Shown here one piece after another: positions 35,632-44,254 of a stretch of DNA of 64,000 nucleotides. The notes beneath the pieces were generated by a model. It saw only the letters and a list, made by a program, of their open reading frames with translations, did not search any database and was not told the origin of the DNA. The stretch comes from CBDANO01 sp965197665 (GTDB taxonomy: Bacteria; Chloroflexota; Dehalococcoidia; Lucifugimonadales; UBA3495). The DNA lies in assembly GCA_965197665.1 (NCBI GenBank), contig CBDANO010000005.1, forward strand, positions 1,364,001 to 1,428,000, read 5' to 3'. Position 1 is the first letter of the stretch, and the number at the start of each line of letters is the position of its first letter. The translations under genes were made by a program, and so were the position numbers.

Positions 35632-36879
35632 ATGTATTCCTTCCCGGCGCGTTTCGGCTTGGGGGACCCGGATTGGCTGGACCCGGTCACCGGCGTCGTT
35701 ATTGTTCTGATTTCATTGGCAGCGGCGCTGGTCTTCAACAAGTTGGTCTTCCCGGTTGCTTTGCGCTGGGCCCGCTGGATCCCCACCGAGTTGGACACTG
35801 CGTTGCTAAACGCAATCCGCCGGCCCTTCACGGCGGGCATCCTTCTGCTTGGGGTGTACCTGGCCCTCGTCATACCCCTGGACCTGAGCCCGGGGCAGAG
35901 GGACAGAGTGGACACCGTAGTCGGCTTGCTGGCAATCATCGTCGGCATATTCATGGTGGTCTCCATAGTTTCCAAGACCATGGACTGGTACCTGGAAAAC
36001 TTGGCGTCGCGGACCACCCACGTCGTCGACATGAGACTGTTTCCCCTTCTGCGGCGCACCGTGGTAGCCATCATCTATGGCCTAGGCGGGTTGTTGATCC
36101 TAGACCTGCTGAACATCAACATCAGCCCCCTTATCGCGGGCTTGGGCCTTGGGGGGTTGGCAGTCGCTCTCGCTATTCAACCCACGCTGGCCAACCTCTT
36201 CGCCGGCACCTACGTGATGACCGAGGGCGTGATTGCGCCGGGCGACTACATCGAGCTGGAGGGGGGGGTCGCCGGATACGTTATAGAGGTGGCATGGCGC
36301 AGCACCAGGCTTCGCACTTGGGGGAACAACATGGTGGTGGTACCCAATGCTCGATTCGCTGAGACCATCATCACCAATTACCAGCGGCCGGAGCAGTCGG
36401 TCAACGTGTATCTCGAGTGCGGAGTCAGCTACGACAGCGACTTGTATGACGTGGAGCGGCTCTGCCGGGAAGTTATGGACGAGGTCTTGGACGAGGAGCC
36501 CAGCGCAATCAAAAAGTACGGCGGATGGTTCGGGTACGATAACTTTGGGGACTCCAATGTCAACTTCTGGGTGTTCGTTCAGGCCAAAGACCGTTTGGGC
36601 AGCTTCGAAGTCCGGACGGCGTTGGTGGAAGGGCTGCACCGCCGCTTCAACGAGGAAGGCATCGTAATCAATTACCCCGTGCGCACCCTCCAATTCCCCG
36701 AAGGGTGGGGGCCGGAGACCTTGGCGCCAAGTAACGGGGACGGCCAAGGGAGGCCGGCCGCGGCAAAAGCCGACCGGGACGACCGCCGGCGGCGGCGCCA
36801 CGGCAGCCCAACCGGGGAGGCGCAGGACTTTGGCGACTTCGGCGACGGGCCGGGCGCTCCGGGGGAAGGACCCGGTTGA
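35632..36879 (+). CDS. MscS-type mechanosensitive channel
   Basis: 415 residues from ATG at 35632, with a GTG directly before. Four or five membrane helices fill the first 190 residues. The last, LIAGLGLGGLAVALAIQPTL, is the glycine/alanine-rich TM3 pore helix of MscS, followed by ANLFAGTYVMTEGVIAPGDY and the beta domain. The final 45 residues are charged and Gly/Pro rich. Such channels open on membrane tension to release solutes after osmotic downshock. Confidence 0.9.
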   Translation: MYSFPARFGLGDPDWLDPVTGVVIVLISLAAALVFNKLVFPVALRWARWIPTELDTALLNAIRRPFTAGILLLGVYLALVIPLDLSPGQRDRVDTVVGLLAIIVGIFMVVSIVSKTMDWYLENLASRTTHVVDMRLFPLLRRTVVAIIYGLGGLLILDLLNINISPLIAGLGLGGLAVALAIQPTLANLFAGTYVMTEGVIAPGDYIELEGGVAGYVIEVAWRSTRLRTWGNNMVVVPNARFAETIITNYQRPEQSVNVYLECGVSYDSDLYDVERLCREVMDEVLDEEPSAIKKYGGWFGYDNFGDSNVNFWVFVQAKDRLGSFEVRTALVEGLHRRFNEEGIVINYPVRTLQFPEGWGPETLAPSNGDGQGRPAAAKADRDDRRRRRHGSPTGEAQDFGDFGDGPGAPGEGPG

Positions 36880-36952
36880 GGATGCGGCGCGGCCGCCGGC
36901 GGGAACCGAATTAGTCCCCTCAATAATGAACGTTTGCCCGCTGCGCCGGTTC

Positions 36953-36982
36953 TTGCTACTAATGTATGCCGCTGGATATAAT
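36953..36982 (+). promoter_or_regulatory. tRNA-Ile promoter
   Basis: TTGCTA (36953-36958), an 18-bp spacer and a perfect TATAAT (36977-36982). Transcription would start near 36989, 14 bases before the tRNA. Confidence 0.65.
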
Positions 36983-37002
36983 ATGTGTTTCTATAGACCC
37001 GT

Positions 37003-37079
37003 GGGCCTGTAGCTCAGGCGGTTAGAGCGCGGTCCTGATAAGACCGAGGTCGTTGGTTCGAGTCCATCCAGGCCCACCA
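37003..37079 (+). tRNA. tRNA-Ile (GAT), CCA encoded
   Basis: A cloverleaf with a 7-bp acceptor (GGGCCTG with CAGGCCC), D-stem GCTC/GAGC, anticodon stem CGGTC/GACCG with loop CTGATAA (anticodon GAT at 37037-37039), discriminator A and encoded CCA. The T-stem GTTGG/CCATC has one T-T mismatch at its second pair. Confidence 0.95.
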
Positions 37080-37199
37080 AACTAGGGATACCCCGAATAG
37101 GTCTCCGAAGCGCTATGATTTTAGGTTCAACGACGTCCGGATTGCGCCGCTTGTTCAGGCCGACCCCAAACAAAGTCGAGAACCTACCCCTTGAGACTC

Positions 37200-37219
37200 G
37201 GGGGGGGGGGGGGGGGGGG
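37200..37219. repeat. Run of 20 consecutive G
   Basis: Twenty G residues without interruption, 57 bp before the MMPL start and 120 bp after tRNA-Ile. No other homopolymer of this length occurs in the window. It is a candidate phase-variable tract or a sequencing/assembly artefact at a join. Confidence 0.9.
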
Positions 37220-37276
37220 CGTTCGGTATAGGGCACGTTTGAAAGGCATTCGCCTTGGTATGCAGAGGATTGACCG

Positions 37277-39538
37277 ATGACTGAGTTTCTGGCCCGGATC
37301 AGCGCGCGAAGGCCGTTGCTGGTCATCGTTGCTTGGGCCGTGGTTGCGCTGGTTGCGGGAGGGTTTGCCGTAGACGCGGAGATGGCCCCCGGCCCGAAAC
37401 CCCTCACCGACATACTCGACAAGGCCACGACCACCGAGTTTCGGCTGAGCAGCAGCGCCGAATCCGAGCGCGCCGACCGGCTCCTGGAAGACCGACTCCG
37501 CGGCCCCAAACCCGTCCGCGAAATAGTCATCGTCCAGTCGGACTCCCTCACCGTGGAGGACGAAGGGTTCCGGGAAAAGGTGGAGGCGGTACACGCCGCC
37601 ATCGCCTCCCTCGGTACCAACATCGTCACCCCGCTGCCCAACTACTACCAGTCCGAAGACCCCACCCTCGTTTCCCCAAAGGACCGCGCCACCACCATAA
37701 TGCCCGTGGTGATGACCGGCTCCTTCGAAGAGGCCGTGGAAAAGGTCCCCGAGGTCCTCCGCGTCGTCGAGGAAGCGGACGGGGAGGACGGTTTCAGGGT
37801 ACTCATGGTAGGGGACGCCAGCACCGCCCACGACAACAACGAGTTGGCAGAAAGAGACTTGAGGCGGGGGGAACGCATCGGCCTCCCGGTGGCCGTCGTC
37901 ATCCTGGTGGTCCTCTTCGGCACCATCGCCGCCGCTCTAATGCCCATCGGGTTGTCGGTCATGTCCATCATCGTCGCCTTGGGCTTGGCATCCCTCATCG
38001 GCCAAGCCTTCGAACTGGTATTTTTCGTCACGCTTATGATCATCATGATCGGGTTGGCCGTGGGGATAGACTATTCCCTCGTCATAATATCCCGCTATCG
38101 GGATGAACTCGCCCGGGGACTGGACAAGAACGCGGCCATCGAGCGCGCCGGCGCCACGGCGGGCCGCACGGTGCTCTTCAGCGGCGTCACCGTCGTCATC
38201 GCCCTCTGCGGCATCCTCATCGTTCCCTTCTCCTTCTTCCAGTCTCTCGCCCTTGGCGCGGTGCTGGTCGTATTGGTCGCGTTAGCGGCCACCCTCACCC
38301 TCCTGCCGGCCAACCTTGCCCTCCTCGGCCCGAGAATCAACCATCTGCCCATCCCCTTCTTCGGCAAGGCAAGAACCGAACCCTCCGAGTCCTCCGGGCC
38401 GGGGTTCTGGGGGTTGATCACCCGGGTCGTCACTCGGTTTCCGGTGGTCAGCATCGTCGTCATCGGGGCGCCCATGATCGCCGCCACCGTCTTCTACTTC
38501 CAGATCCACACCGGCATAAACGGCGTCGACGCCTTTCCCGAAGGCGCCCAGACTAGGGAGGCCTTCTTCGTAATGGAGGAGCACTTCTCCTTCGGCCTAG
38601 TCAACCCCACCGATATCGTGATCGAAGGCGACATCGACAGCCCCGAGGTGCGGCAGGCCATAGGAAAGCTCCAAGACTCCCTGGCAGCGCACCAAGGCCT
38701 GCAGGTCGCCCCCGTCCCCGTGGTCAACCCCGCTGGTGATCTCGCCCTCGTCACCGTGCTCATCCACGGAGAGCCCCGCAACCAAGCCGCCGTCGACATC
38801 GTGGAAACCATCCGCGGCCAGTACGTCCCCGCCGCGTTCGACGGGGTCGACGCAAACGTCTTTGTGGGCGGTGTGACCGCGGAAGCTACGGACGTATTCT
38901 CCGTCATCGAAACGTACACGCCCATCGTGTTCGCCTTCGTCCTCGGTTTCAGCTTCCTGGTACTCATGCTCGTCTTCCGGTCTATCGTCATCCCGATCAA
39001 GGCCGTGCTCATGAACCTGCTTTCCGTGGGCACCGCCTACGGGCTGATGGTCCTGGTATTCCAGAAGGGAGTGGCCACGGAGTTCTTCGGCTTCCAGCAC
39101 GCGGAGGTCATCGACGTCTGGATACCCCTCTTCCTATTTTCCATCCTCTTCGGGCTGTCAATGGACTATCACGTCTTCCTCCTGAGCCGCATCCGCGAGC
39201 GGTACGACCAGAGCAAAAACAATACCGAAGCGGTATCCTACGGCCTGCGGTCCACGGCGGGATTGATTACCGGCGCCGCCCTTATAATGGTTGCCGTGTT
39301 CGGCGCTTTCGCAACGGGCAAGACCATAATCAACCAGCAGGTCGGATTCGGGCTGGCCGTAGCCGTGCTCTTGGACGCCACGCTGGTGCGGTCGGTCCTG
39401 GTCCCCGCCAGCATGGAGGTGCTCGGCAGACGCAACTGGTACCTGCCATCCTGGCTGAGTTGGCTCCCGGACCTGCGCGTAGAACCGCAAGAACATGAAG
39501 TTCACCTAGCGGAGAGGCCGACTAACACGGAGGCGTAA
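37277..39538 (+). CDS. MMPL/RND-family membrane transporter
   Basis: 753 residues. The plan is that of MMPL transporters: an N-terminal helix, a soluble loop, five helices (including MIIMIGLAVGIDYSLVIISR, whose GxxxDY motif carries the proton-relay aspartate and tyrosine), then a second copy with helix, loop and five helices (LFGLSMDYHVFLLSRIRERY). These proteins export lipids or small hydrophobic compounds with proton energy, or help resist toxic compounds. By eye its codons are richer in C-ending forms (GTC, ATC, CCC) than those of its neighbours. The MpaB-type gene follows after 6 bp, so the two form a unit. Confidence 0.9.
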   Translation: MTEFLARISARRPLLVIVAWAVVALVAGGFAVDAEMAPGPKPLTDILDKATTTEFRLSSSAESERADRLLEDRLRGPKPVREIVIVQSDSLTVEDEGFREKVEAVHAAIASLGTNIVTPLPNYYQSEDPTLVSPKDRATTIMPVVMTGSFEEAVEKVPEVLRVVEEADGEDGFRVLMVGDASTAHDNNELAERDLRRGERIGLPVAVVILVVLFGTIAAALMPIGLSVMSIIVALGLASLIGQAFELVFFVTLMIIMIGLAVGIDYSLVIISRYRDELARGLDKNAAIERAGATAGRTVLFSGVTVVIALCGILIVPFSFFQSLALGAVLVVLVALAATLTLLPANLALLGPRINHLPIPFFGKARTEPSESSGPGFWGLITRVVTRFPVVSIVVIGAPMIAATVFYFQIHTGINGVDAFPEGAQTREAFFVMEEHFSFGLVNPTDIVIEGDIDSPEVRQAIGKLQDSLAAHQGLQVAPVPVVNPAGDLALVTVLIHGEPRNQAAVDIVETIRGQYVPAAFDGVDANVFVGGVTAEATDVFSVIETYTPIVFAFVLGFSFLVLMLVFRSIVIPIKAVLMNLLSVGTAYGLMVLVFQKGVATEFFGFQHAEVIDVWIPLFLFSILFGLSMDYHVFLLSRIRERYDQSKNNTEAVSYGLRSTAGLITGAALIMVAVFGAFATGKTIINQQVGFGLAVAVLLDATLVRSVLVPASMEVLGRRNWYLPSWLSWLPDLRVEPQEHEVHLAERPTNTEA

Positions 39539-39544
39539 GCGGAG

Positions 39545-40729
39545 ATGATAATACCCACCGACTACCGATCTGGTTATGACAAAGCCCGCGCCGTCGCGCC
39601 TGATATCGCGGACAACTACATAGCCCACACGCACATTGGAGACCCGTTGGGCCAAGAGATGGCCGTCGATCTCGAAGAGTTTGGCCCAGAAGAGTCAACG
39701 AGACTCATCGAAGCGGCTATGAATAACGAAGACGGGGATGGTCTGAGGGACGCGCCGGCCTCGCTGCGAAAATTCTTCGAAGAAGCGGAAACCACGCCGG
39801 AATGGCTCGATTATTCAGCATTCGCCCCCGGTGTCCGCATGTTCCACAGGAACTCGCAAGTGATCCTGGCGGCGTTCGTCGCGGGTGTTCTAATAGAAGG
39901 CTTTACCACGAATATAGCAAAGTCCTTCTTCATCACCGGGCGGGTGCGCGACCAAGGCATCAGGCGCTTGGGGCAAAACAACCGTCATATGATGGAGATA
40001 TTCCTTCCCGGCGGCCTGTACCGGGACGGAGACGGCTGGAAACTTTCGATCCGCATCAGGATAGTTCACGCGCAGTTAAGACATCTCCTGAACAATTCGG
40101 AAGAATGGGATACTGAAGCTTGGGGTATACCGATTAGCGCTGCCCATTTGGGTTACGCCGTTTCCGCTTTTTCGGCAAGGCTGCTTAAGCACATGAAAAC
40201 CTTGGGCGCTGATTACAATAACGAAGAGTACGCGAGCTTCATGGCGGTTTGGCGCTATACCGGGTATTTGATGGGCATTCCTGAAACCATCCTTTACCGC
40301 GATGCGGACGATGCCCTGAGACTCTATCGCATCGGCCTCATGTGCGAGCCTGAGGCCCAAGTCGAATCGATCGTTATGGCGCACTCTTTGGTCAACTCCG
40401 CTCCGTTGATTGCCGGGATGAGCGAACCGGCCGAACGCCGCAATTTAGCTGGGTACGTGTACCGCATTTCCCGCGGACTTATCGGAAAAAAGACTGCCGA
40501 GTCACTGATGTATCCGTCGATCTCCTCCCTTGGGTCCGTCGGAGCCGTTGAGTGGTTCAAGGCGCAACAGCGTTATGGCCACATCCTGGGTAAGCTGTCT
40601 CCGGGCCGCCGCCAAGACAGTAACTTCGCCAGATTCACGGGTCTGCTCAATACGTCGTTGTTCGACGAGGAGGGCATCCGCTACACATTGCCCGACCACG
40701 TCTACGCCGAAGAGTCCCGCCAATGGTGA
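39545..40729 (+). CDS. MpaB/DUF2236-type oxygenase
   Basis: 394 residues starting 6 bp after the MMPL gene, with GCGGAG just before the ATG. FAPGVRMFHRNSQVILAAF, then ITGRVRDQGIRRLGQN and RIRIVHAQLRHLL match the oxygenase MpaB/DUF2236 group, which includes latex-clearing protein. These are haem b oxygenases, and the histidine in RIVHAQ is the likely haem ligand. The substrate here is unknown. Coupling with an MMPL exporter suggests that a hydrophobic product or toxic compound is handled. Its GC content looks lower than surrounding genes. Confidence 0.82.
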   Translation: MIIPTDYRSGYDKARAVAPDIADNYIAHTHIGDPLGQEMAVDLEEFGPEESTRLIEAAMNNEDGDGLRDAPASLRKFFEEAETTPEWLDYSAFAPGVRMFHRNSQVILAAFVAGVLIEGFTTNIAKSFFITGRVRDQGIRRLGQNNRHMMEIFLPGGLYRDGDGWKLSIRIRIVHAQLRHLLNNSEEWDTEAWGIPISAAHLGYAVSAFSARLLKHMKTLGADYNNEEYASFMAVWRYTGYLMGIPETILYRDADDALRLYRIGLMCEPEAQVESIVMAHSLVNSAPLIAGMSEPAERRNLAGYVYRISRGLIGKKTAESLMYPSISSLGSVGAVEWFKAQQRYGHILGKLSPGRRQDSNFARFTGLLNTSLFDEEGIRYTLPDHVYAEESRQW

Positions 40730-41081
40730 AGCGGCCGCCGCCGCCCCTAAGATAGCGCTACCGGGCTAGGTATTTCTGGTTGCGGGGTGTGGTTGGGTGC
40801 CAGGCTGAGGGCGCCGCCGCGCAGGTGGTCGCCGCGACAGCGGTCGATTGTCGAGGATACGGTCCTGTAAAAGCATTCTGTTCCCCTCAAACCCGTTGCC
40901 CGGTCCGCCACTGTTACCCAAGGCCGGTCGTTGCGTCGTTGCCTTGTAGCGCCAATGCACCGGTGCTACACTAGATGCCTGCGATTGCGGCCGGAATTAC
41001 CCGACTTCATCAAGATGCCCCCGATTTGGGCATTCGGCCCGGCGCCTATTGGGTGTCTATTGTAGGAAGCCTTTAACGAAC
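40730..41081. other. 352-bp intergenic region before the PAC2 gene
   Basis: No coding frame with family resemblance is seen. The region holds the promoter at 40944-40972 and a leader of about 100 bases for the PAC2 gene. No direct repeat of the tRNA-Ile 3' end was found here that would mark an integration boundary. Confidence 0.5.
40944..40972 (+). promoter_or_regulatory. PAC2-gene promoter, extended -10
   Basis: TTGTAG (40944-40949), 17 bp, TGC-TACACT (hexamer 40967-40972). The spacer begins CG and contains CACCG, as does the pcm promoter. Start of transcription near 40979. Confidence 0.6.
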
Positions 41082-41969
41082 ATGAGCTACCTAACAATCC
41101 TACAACATCCGGAAGTTGAGTTGGAACACCTCATCATTGCTTTTGGAGGTTGGGCCGACGCGGGTGAAAGCGCCACCACGGCAATAAAGTTCATGCAACG
41201 ACAACTAGGCGCCCGCAAGTTCGCCGAGCTCGACCCTGAGGAGTTCTACGACTTTACCCAGACCAGGCCCTATACCATCCGCACCCGGGACGGGGGGCGC
41301 CGGGTCCAATGGCCGGCCAACGAATTCTCCTACTGGGTCGCTCCCGGCTCCAACAAGGGGTGCATGACCTTGCTGGCCGTGGAGCCAAACCTTCGCTGGC
41401 GCACTTATTCACAAACGATAATCGAGCTTGCCCAAGAGCACGGCGTCAAGAAAGTCCTCCACGTCGGAGCCTTGCTGGACGCAGTGCCCCATACCCGGGA
41501 TGTCAAGCTGACCGGCGCCGCCACCGACCCCGATCTGCTCCAGACGCTGGAGGCATCCGGTATCTATCCTTCCCACTATCAAGGACCGACCGGCATCAGC
41601 TCCGCGGTATCCGAGGCCTGCGCCAATCGAGGCCTGGAGTACCTATCCCTCTGGGGGCATACCTCCCACTATCTCCAAGCAGCCCCGAACTACCGGATCG
41701 GGTACACCCTTGCCAAGAACTTGGTCTCGTTGCTAGGCGTGGAATTGGACCTGGAAGAGTTGAAGACCGCCGCTGCAACCTTCGACGAACAGGTGGCCCA
41801 AGCGGTGTCCCGGGACGACCAGCTTAAAACCTACGTGGAGAAGCTGGAGGGACAATACGACGAGTCCACTCCGGCCGGCGAGATACCGGACCCGGCGGAG
41901 ATGGTGCGGGACCTGGAACAGTTCCTTAGGTCCGAGCAGCGGCGGCGTCCGGGGGACCAGCGGGCCTGA
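41082..41969 (+). CDS. PAC2-family protein
   Basis: 295 residues from ATG at 41082 (MSYLTILQHPE). LIIAFGGWADAGESATTAIK, then ELDPEEFYDFTQTRP and HVGALLDAVPHTRDVKLTG are typical of bacterial PAC2 proteins, related to the proteasome-assembly chaperone. The function in bacteria is not established; a chaperone or ligase-like role is proposed for actinobacterial members. A second, more divergent PAC2-like gene is at 62679-63629. It is followed by nth after 54 bp. Confidence 0.85.
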   Translation: MSYLTILQHPEVELEHLIIAFGGWADAGESATTAIKFMQRQLGARKFAELDPEEFYDFTQTRPYTIRTRDGGRRVQWPANEFSYWVAPGSNKGCMTLLAVEPNLRWRTYSQTIIELAQEHGVKKVLHVGALLDAVPHTRDVKLTGAATDPDLLQTLEASGIYPSHYQGPTGISSAVSEACANRGLEYLSLWGHTSHYLQAAPNYRIGYTLAKNLVSLLGVELDLEELKTAAATFDEQVAQAVSRDDQLKTYVEKLEGQYDESTPAGEIPDPAEMVRDLEQFLRSEQRRRPGDQRA

Positions 41970-42023
41970 GCCGGTCCTAGCTTCGCCGTAGCTTCGGTCC
42001 CAGCCGCCCAGGAAAGGCAGTCC

Positions 42024-42797
42024 ATGCCCCCAGCCGCCAAGGCGAAACGGTCCATCAGCGTTTCCGACGCTATCCGCTCTTTGTCGGAGCGCTACGGCCC
42101 TTTCGAAGAAGAACCGCGCTTGGACCCGGCCCACGAAGTCGTTTTCACAATTTTGTCCCAGCACACCTCCGACATCAACTCCGGCCGGGCCTACCGGCTG
42201 TTGATGGAGCGGTTCGGTACGCTGGAGACCGTAGCCCAAGGCACGGTACCGGACATCGAAGACGCCATCAGCCCCGGCGGTCTGGCCCGGGTAAAAGCGC
42301 CCCGCATCAAGCAAGTCCTGAACATGATCCTGGATCTCAACGGCTCCCTCGACCTATCTTTTCTTGGCGAGATGCCGTTGGACGAAGCCAAGGAATGGCT
42401 CAGGCAGCTTCCCGGTATCGGCCCCAAGTCGGCCGGGATAATCCTCAGCTTTGCTTTGGGCCGACCCGCGATGGCCATCGACACTCACATATTCCGGGTC
42501 TGTCAGCGCTTGGGCCTTATCGGTCCCAAGGTCAACGCCGAAAAAGCCCATGAGATCATGGAAGCGGCCGTCGCGCCGGAGCGGGTCTTTCTATTCCACG
42601 TATCGTTTATCACCCACGGCCGGCAGGTGTGCAAAGCGCAGAAGCCCCGTTGCTTGGAATGCGTGGTGGCCGATGGCTGCCCATCGAGGGACCGCTTTCT
42701 GGACTCGGGACAAGCAGCGGCGGCGGGTACCGCCGGGAACGGGCGGGCCAAGTTTCCCGTCCCGCACTCCGTCACGGCGGGGGATGTCGAGCCTTGA
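42024..42797 (+). CDS. nth: Endonuclease III
   Basis: 257 residues. The helix-hairpin-helix LPGIGPKSAGIILSFALG has the catalytic lysine after GIGP, and the catalytic aspartate lies in AIDTHIFRVCQRLGLIG. The 4Fe-4S loop CKAQKPRCLECVVADGC keeps the C-x6-C-x2-C-x5-C spacing. The enzyme removes oxidised pyrimidines and nicks abasic sites in base-excision repair. The N-terminus is extended by about 10 basic residues and there is a 30-residue tail. Its TGA overlaps the argC TTG start. Confidence 0.94.
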   Translation: MPPAAKAKRSISVSDAIRSLSERYGPFEEEPRLDPAHEVVFTILSQHTSDINSGRAYRLLMERFGTLETVAQGTVPDIEDAISPGGLARVKAPRIKQVLNMILDLNGSLDLSFLGEMPLDEAKEWLRQLPGIGPKSAGIILSFALGRPAMAIDTHIFRVCQRLGLIGPKVNAEKAHEIMEAAVAPERVFLFHVSFITHGRQVCKAQKPRCLECVVADGCPSRDRFLDSGQAAAAGTAGNGRAKFPVPHSVTAGDVEP

Positions 42798-43819
42798 AAG
42801 TTGGAATCATCAACGTAACCGGGTATTCGGGCTGCGAGTTGGCCCGAATCCTGTACAAGCACCCGGAAGTCGAGATCGTCTCGGTTACGGGGCGCAGCGC
42901 CGCCGGCCAGAAGCTGGGCGAAGTATTTCCTCATCTATCGGCCCTGGATTTGACCATTGCCCCCGAGTTGGACGGCAGTCTGGACTTAGCCTTTTCGGCC
43001 TTGCCCCACAAAGCCAGCGCCGAGGCGGTCATTCCCGCATTGGAGCAGGGCCTCAAGGTGATTGACATCAGCGCCGACTTCCGGCTCAAGAGCGCTGAAG
43101 AGTACGAACAGTGGTACGGAGTCCCGCACCGGGAGCCCGCCTACCTGGAAGAAGCAGTCTACGGCCTCACCGAGTTGCACCGCGGCGAGGTCAAAACGGC
43201 GCGGCTGGTGGCCAACCCCGGATGCTACCCCACCAGCGCCATCCTGGCCCTAGCCCCGGCAATCACCCACGGCCTGATAGAGCCGGACGTCATCATCGAC
43301 AGCAAGTCCGGCGTTTCCGGGGGCGGCCGGAGCTTGAGCTTGACCAATCATTTTTCCGAAGTCAACGAAAACGTCTTCGCCTACTCACTAAAAGGGCACC
43401 GGCACCTGCCCGAGATCACCCAGGAATTCGCCGCGCTGACCGATAAGCCCCCCAGCGTTACCTTCCTGACCCACCTGATACCAATGACTAGAGGCATTCT
43501 TAGCTCCTGCTACGCCAAGCTGCGTTGCGGCGGGGACGGCGTCGGAACCGCCGAACGGATCGTAGACCTGTACCGCGATTACTATGCGGAACACCCCTTC
43601 GTGCAAGTGACTCCCGCGCCTCCCCAGACCAAGCAGACCCTGGGCAACAACTTGTGCCTCATACACCCCACGGTAGACTTCCGGACCGGCCGGCTCATCG
43701 TCATAAGCTGCCTCGACAACTTGGTCAAAGGCGCGGCGGGGCAGGCGGTGCAGAATATGAACCTAATGTGCGGCTTCCCCGAGACCGAGTCCCTGGACGC
43801 TTTGGCGGTCTACCCCTAG
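42794..43819 (+). CDS. argC: N-acetyl-gamma-glutamyl-phosphate reductase
   Basis: 341 residues from TTG at 42794, chosen because the mature protein begins at KVGIINVTGYSGCELARIL and the codon overlaps the nth stop (TTGA). The dinucleotide loop is VTGYSGCE and the catalytic cysteine is in VANPGCYPTSAIL; KSGVSGGGRSL and HLIPMTRGILSS follow as usual. It carries out the third step of arginine synthesis. Other arg genes are not in the window. Confidence 0.94.
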   Translation: MKVGIINVTGYSGCELARILYKHPEVEIVSVTGRSAAGQKLGEVFPHLSALDLTIAPELDGSLDLAFSALPHKASAEAVIPALEQGLKVIDISADFRLKSAEEYEQWYGVPHREPAYLEEAVYGLTELHRGEVKTARLVANPGCYPTSAILALAPAITHGLIEPDVIIDSKSGVSGGGRSLSLTNHFSEVNENVFAYSLKGHRHLPEITQEFAALTDKPPSVTFLTHLIPMTRGILSSCYAKLRCGGDGVGTAERIVDLYRDYYAEHPFVQVTPAPPQTKQTLGNNLCLIHPTVDFRTGRLIVISCLDNLVKGAAGQAVQNMNLMCGFPETESLDALAVYP

Positions 43820-43922
43820 CGTTGAAAGCCGCCGCCCCGGCGCGGGGAGCCCGCGGGGGCCGGCAGGAACGCCGGTTCTTCAAGCGCCGCCGGTTGGGCG
43901 TTACGCTGCTGCCCTGACGGCG

Positions 43923-43952
43923 TTGGCGGTGACAAGGGCGTTGTAGTAGAAT
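43923..43952 (+). promoter_or_regulatory. tRNA-Glu promoter
   Basis: TTGGCG (43923-43928), 18 bp, TAGAAT (43947-43952). Transcription would start near 43959, just before the tRNA. Confidence 0.45.
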
Positions 43953-43961
43953 TAGCCTAGT

Positions 43962-44039
43962 GCCCCGGTCGTCTAGCCAGGTTAGGACGCCACCCTTTCA
44001 AGGTGGAGGTCAGGGGATCGAAGCCCCTCCGGGGTACCA
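43962..44039 (+). tRNA. tRNA-Glu (TTC), CCA encoded
   Basis: Acceptor GCCCCGG with CCGGGGT (first pair G-T), anticodon stem CCACC/GGTGG with loop CTTTCAA (anticodon TTC), T-stem AGGGG/CCCCT with loop ATCGAAG, discriminator A, encoded CCA. The T-loop starts with A rather than the usual T. Confidence 0.93.
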
Positions 44040-44146
44040 CCGCAGAAACAACGCGCCCGTTCCCCCTTTACTGCTCCCCGTGCCGTGACTCAGGCTCCTT
44101 GGAAGGGCTGCCTTATCGACGGCGCCGGACTCCCGACACCCAATCC

Positions 44147-44176
44147 TTGAAGCTCCCGTGCGCGCCATGCTATCAT
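44147..44176 (+). promoter_or_regulatory. Promoter for the ybeY-dnaX-ybaB operon
   Basis: TTGAAG (44147-44152), 18 bp, TGC-TATCAT (hexamer 44171-44176), again with an extended -10. Start of transcription near 44183, leader about 72 bases. Confidence 0.6.
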
Positions 44177-44254
44177 TGCCACGCTTTCCCAAGCCTAAAC
44201 GCCGAGCTTAGCATTTTCCGGCTTAGACCAAAATGGTCCTTCAGTAGGTCCAGA

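Noticed and set aside
36991..37641. 216-codon minus-strand frame with a poly-proline run and a C-terminus containing LEPTTSVLSGPRSN
   Set aside because: It reads antisense through tRNA-Ile and the poly-G tract; that C-terminal text is a familiar false translation of tRNA genes.
37003..41081. Integrated island with attachment sites bounded by tRNA-Ile
   Set aside because: No integrase gene and no repeat of the tRNA 3' end were found on the far side.
44003..44254. N-terminal extension of YbeY reaching into tRNA-Glu
   Set aside because: The extension overlaps the tRNA and lies upstream of the likely promoter; YbeY homology starts after the ATG at 44255.
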